In this document: in pieces, positions 63,215 through 64,000 of the stretch
Layout of the letters: the number at the start of each line of letters is the position of its first letter
Position numbering within the stretch: the first letter of the stretch is position 1
From: Bacteroidales bacterium
GTDB lineage: Bacteria; Bacteroidota; Bacteroidia; Bacteroidales; P3
DNA length: 64,000 bases
Reading direction: 5' to 3'
Assembly: GCA_017647785.1 (NCBI GenBank)
Contig: JAGCJW010000002.1
Coordinates: 1 to 64,000, forward strand
Notes under the pieces: generated by a model
The model's database searches: none
What the model was told of the DNA's origin: nothing
The model's input: the letters and a program-made list of their open reading frames with translations, nothing else
Program-made: the position numbers and the translations under genes

Positions 63215-64000
63215 ATGTCAAAGAGAGATTATTATGAAGTGCTTGGGGTATCGAAAGATGCTACAGAGGACGAATTAAAAAAAGCATATAGAAAATTAGC
63301 TATTAAATATCACCCTGATAAGAATCCAGGAGATGCATCTGCTGAAGAAAAATTCAAAGAAGCAGCAGAAGCTTATGATGTATTGAGAGATAAAGATAAG
63401 AGAGCAAGATACGACCAATTTGGACACGCAGGAGTAGATGGACAAGGTGGCTTTGGCGGTGGAGCTGGTATGAATATGGATGATATTTTCTCTATGTTTG
63501 GAGATATATTCGGCGGTGGCTTTGGTGGTTTTGGCGGTTTTGGACAAAGAAGTAGTGGAAGAGGAAAAAGAGTTAATAAAGGAGGAAATCTTCGTATTAG
63601 AGTTAAGCTTACATTAGAAGAAATTGAACAAGAAATAGAAAAGAAAATAAAAGTTAAAAAATATGTAGCTTGTAAAACTTGTGGAGGTAGTGGAGCTAAA
63701 GCAGGTTCTGAAAAAACTACTTGTTCTCATTGTGGAGGTTCTGGAGTTATAATACAAGTCCAAAGAACAATCTTAGGAAACATGCAAACTCAAACTACTT
63801 GTCCACATTGTAATGGTGAAGGTAGCATAATCAAAGATAAATGTCCTGATTGTAGAGGAGAAGGAATTGTTCAAAGCGAAGAAATTGTAGAAATCAAAAT
63901 TCCTGCTGGAGTTTCTGATGGTATGCAATTAGCAATGAGAGGATTAGGAAATGCTGGAGCAAGAAACGGAATAAATGGAGATTTGATTGTAGTTGTAGAA
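63215..64000 (+). CDS. dnaJ: Chaperone DnaJ, N-terminal part (cut by the window end)
   Basis: Co-chaperone that stimulates DnaK. The first 262 codons are in the window. The J domain (residues 1-70) keeps HPD at 33-35 in [12 protein letters not shown] Gly/Phe-rich region (about 75-125, with GGFGGG) follows. Four zinc motifs come next: [24 protein letters not shown] and CPDCRGEG. The first part of the substrate-binding domain follows ([17 protein letters not shown]). The rest is beyond the window. It is the second gene after grpE. The start ATG at 63215 gives [11 protein letters not shown]. Confidence 0.96.
   Translation, partial: MSKRDYYEVLGVSKDATEDELKKAYRKLAIKYHPDKNPGDASAEEKFKEAAEAYDVLRDKDKRARYDQFGHAGVDGQGGFGGGAGMNMDDIFSMFGDIFGGGFGGFGGFGQRSSGRGKRVNKGGNLRIRVKLTLEEIEQEIEKKIKVKKYVACKTCGGSGAKAGSEKTTCSHCGGSGVIIQVQRTILGNMQTQTTCPHCNGEGSIIKDKCPDCRGEGIVQSEEIVEIKIPAGVSDGMQLAMRGLGNAGARNGINGDLIVVVE

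Overview
The window is a dense, AT-rich stretch of core bacterial chromosome, almost certainly from an anaerobic member of the Bacteroidetes (Bacteroidales-like). Four things support this. (1) Three secreted proteins end in the type IX secretion (Por) sorting domain. (2) The Bacteroidetes -7 promoter box TAnnTTTG sits upstream of most transcription units, at 26 places. (3) Several gene types are typical of the phylum: an aroF-chorismate mutase fusion, a TamB-like giant protein, a GLPGLI-like domain, and FloA/NfeD. (4) A superoxide reductase plus an Etf/acyl-CoA dehydrogenase operon fit an anaerobe. I see no rRNA, tRNA, CRISPR array, insertion sequence, prophage or recognisable defence system.

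Layout. 1-8.5 kb: end of leuS, tamB (minus), then tsaD-aroK-pyrG. 8.5-13 kb: an ArsB/SLC13-type transporter diverging from dnaX, then an NhaP-type antiporter. The dnaX C-terminal part lies in the -1 frame after a run of ten A. 13-19 kb: GDP-fucose synthesis (gmd, fcl), dapD, and two type IX cargo proteins. 19-28.9 kb: argS-clpS-nfeD-floA-uvrA, then panC plus a small membrane protein (minus), then fabG and a PLP-dependent sulfur amino acid lyase. 28.9-37.2 kb: a vWA membrane protein with a TerB/J-domain protein (minus), a ZIP transporter, a glycosyltransferase fused to a degenerate sugar-phosphotransferase-like region, an ECF sigma factor with an unrecognised 55-aa ORF, aroF/chorismate mutase, and a lipoprotein. 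37.2-45 kb (all minus): elbB, rfaE2, a flippase-like membrane protein, panD, an M50-like protease, aroE without a usual start codon, DedA, a TPR protein and a secreted protein. 45-53 kb: trmD, a third type IX cargo, then acd-etfB-etfA, a nitrilase, an LRR protein and ribF (minus). 53-64 kb: thioesterase, ilvE, GT9 transferase, a GLPGLI/PNGase F-like secreted enzyme, superoxide reductase, a sugar kinase, purA, a PepSY-like protein, an OstA/LptA-like protein, grpE and the start of dnaJ.

How the genes fit together. Envelope building dominates: TamB and OstA-like proteins for outer-membrane transport, RfaE2 and a GT9 transferase for heptose in LPS, gmd/fcl for GDP-fucose, GT2, FloA/NfeD, DedA and a UPF0104 protein for the membrane. 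Biosynthesis is represented by shikimate (aroF, aroE, aroK), pantothenate (panC, panD), lysine/peptidoglycan (dapD), branched-chain amino acid (ilvE), FAD (ribF), CTP (pyrG) and AMP (purA) genes. Genes are mostly in short operons of 2-5, often with gaps under 30 bp or overlapping ends.

The points most worth a second look are the dnaX slippage site, a recurring intergenic motif (ATTCTTYGNTTTA) that forms perfect palindromes or a 21-bp tandem array, the PNGase F-like fusion, the aroE start, and the small ORF with a start-codon hairpin after the sigma factor. I did not find a convincing new multi-gene system; this is mainly an ordinary housekeeping region with several odd details.
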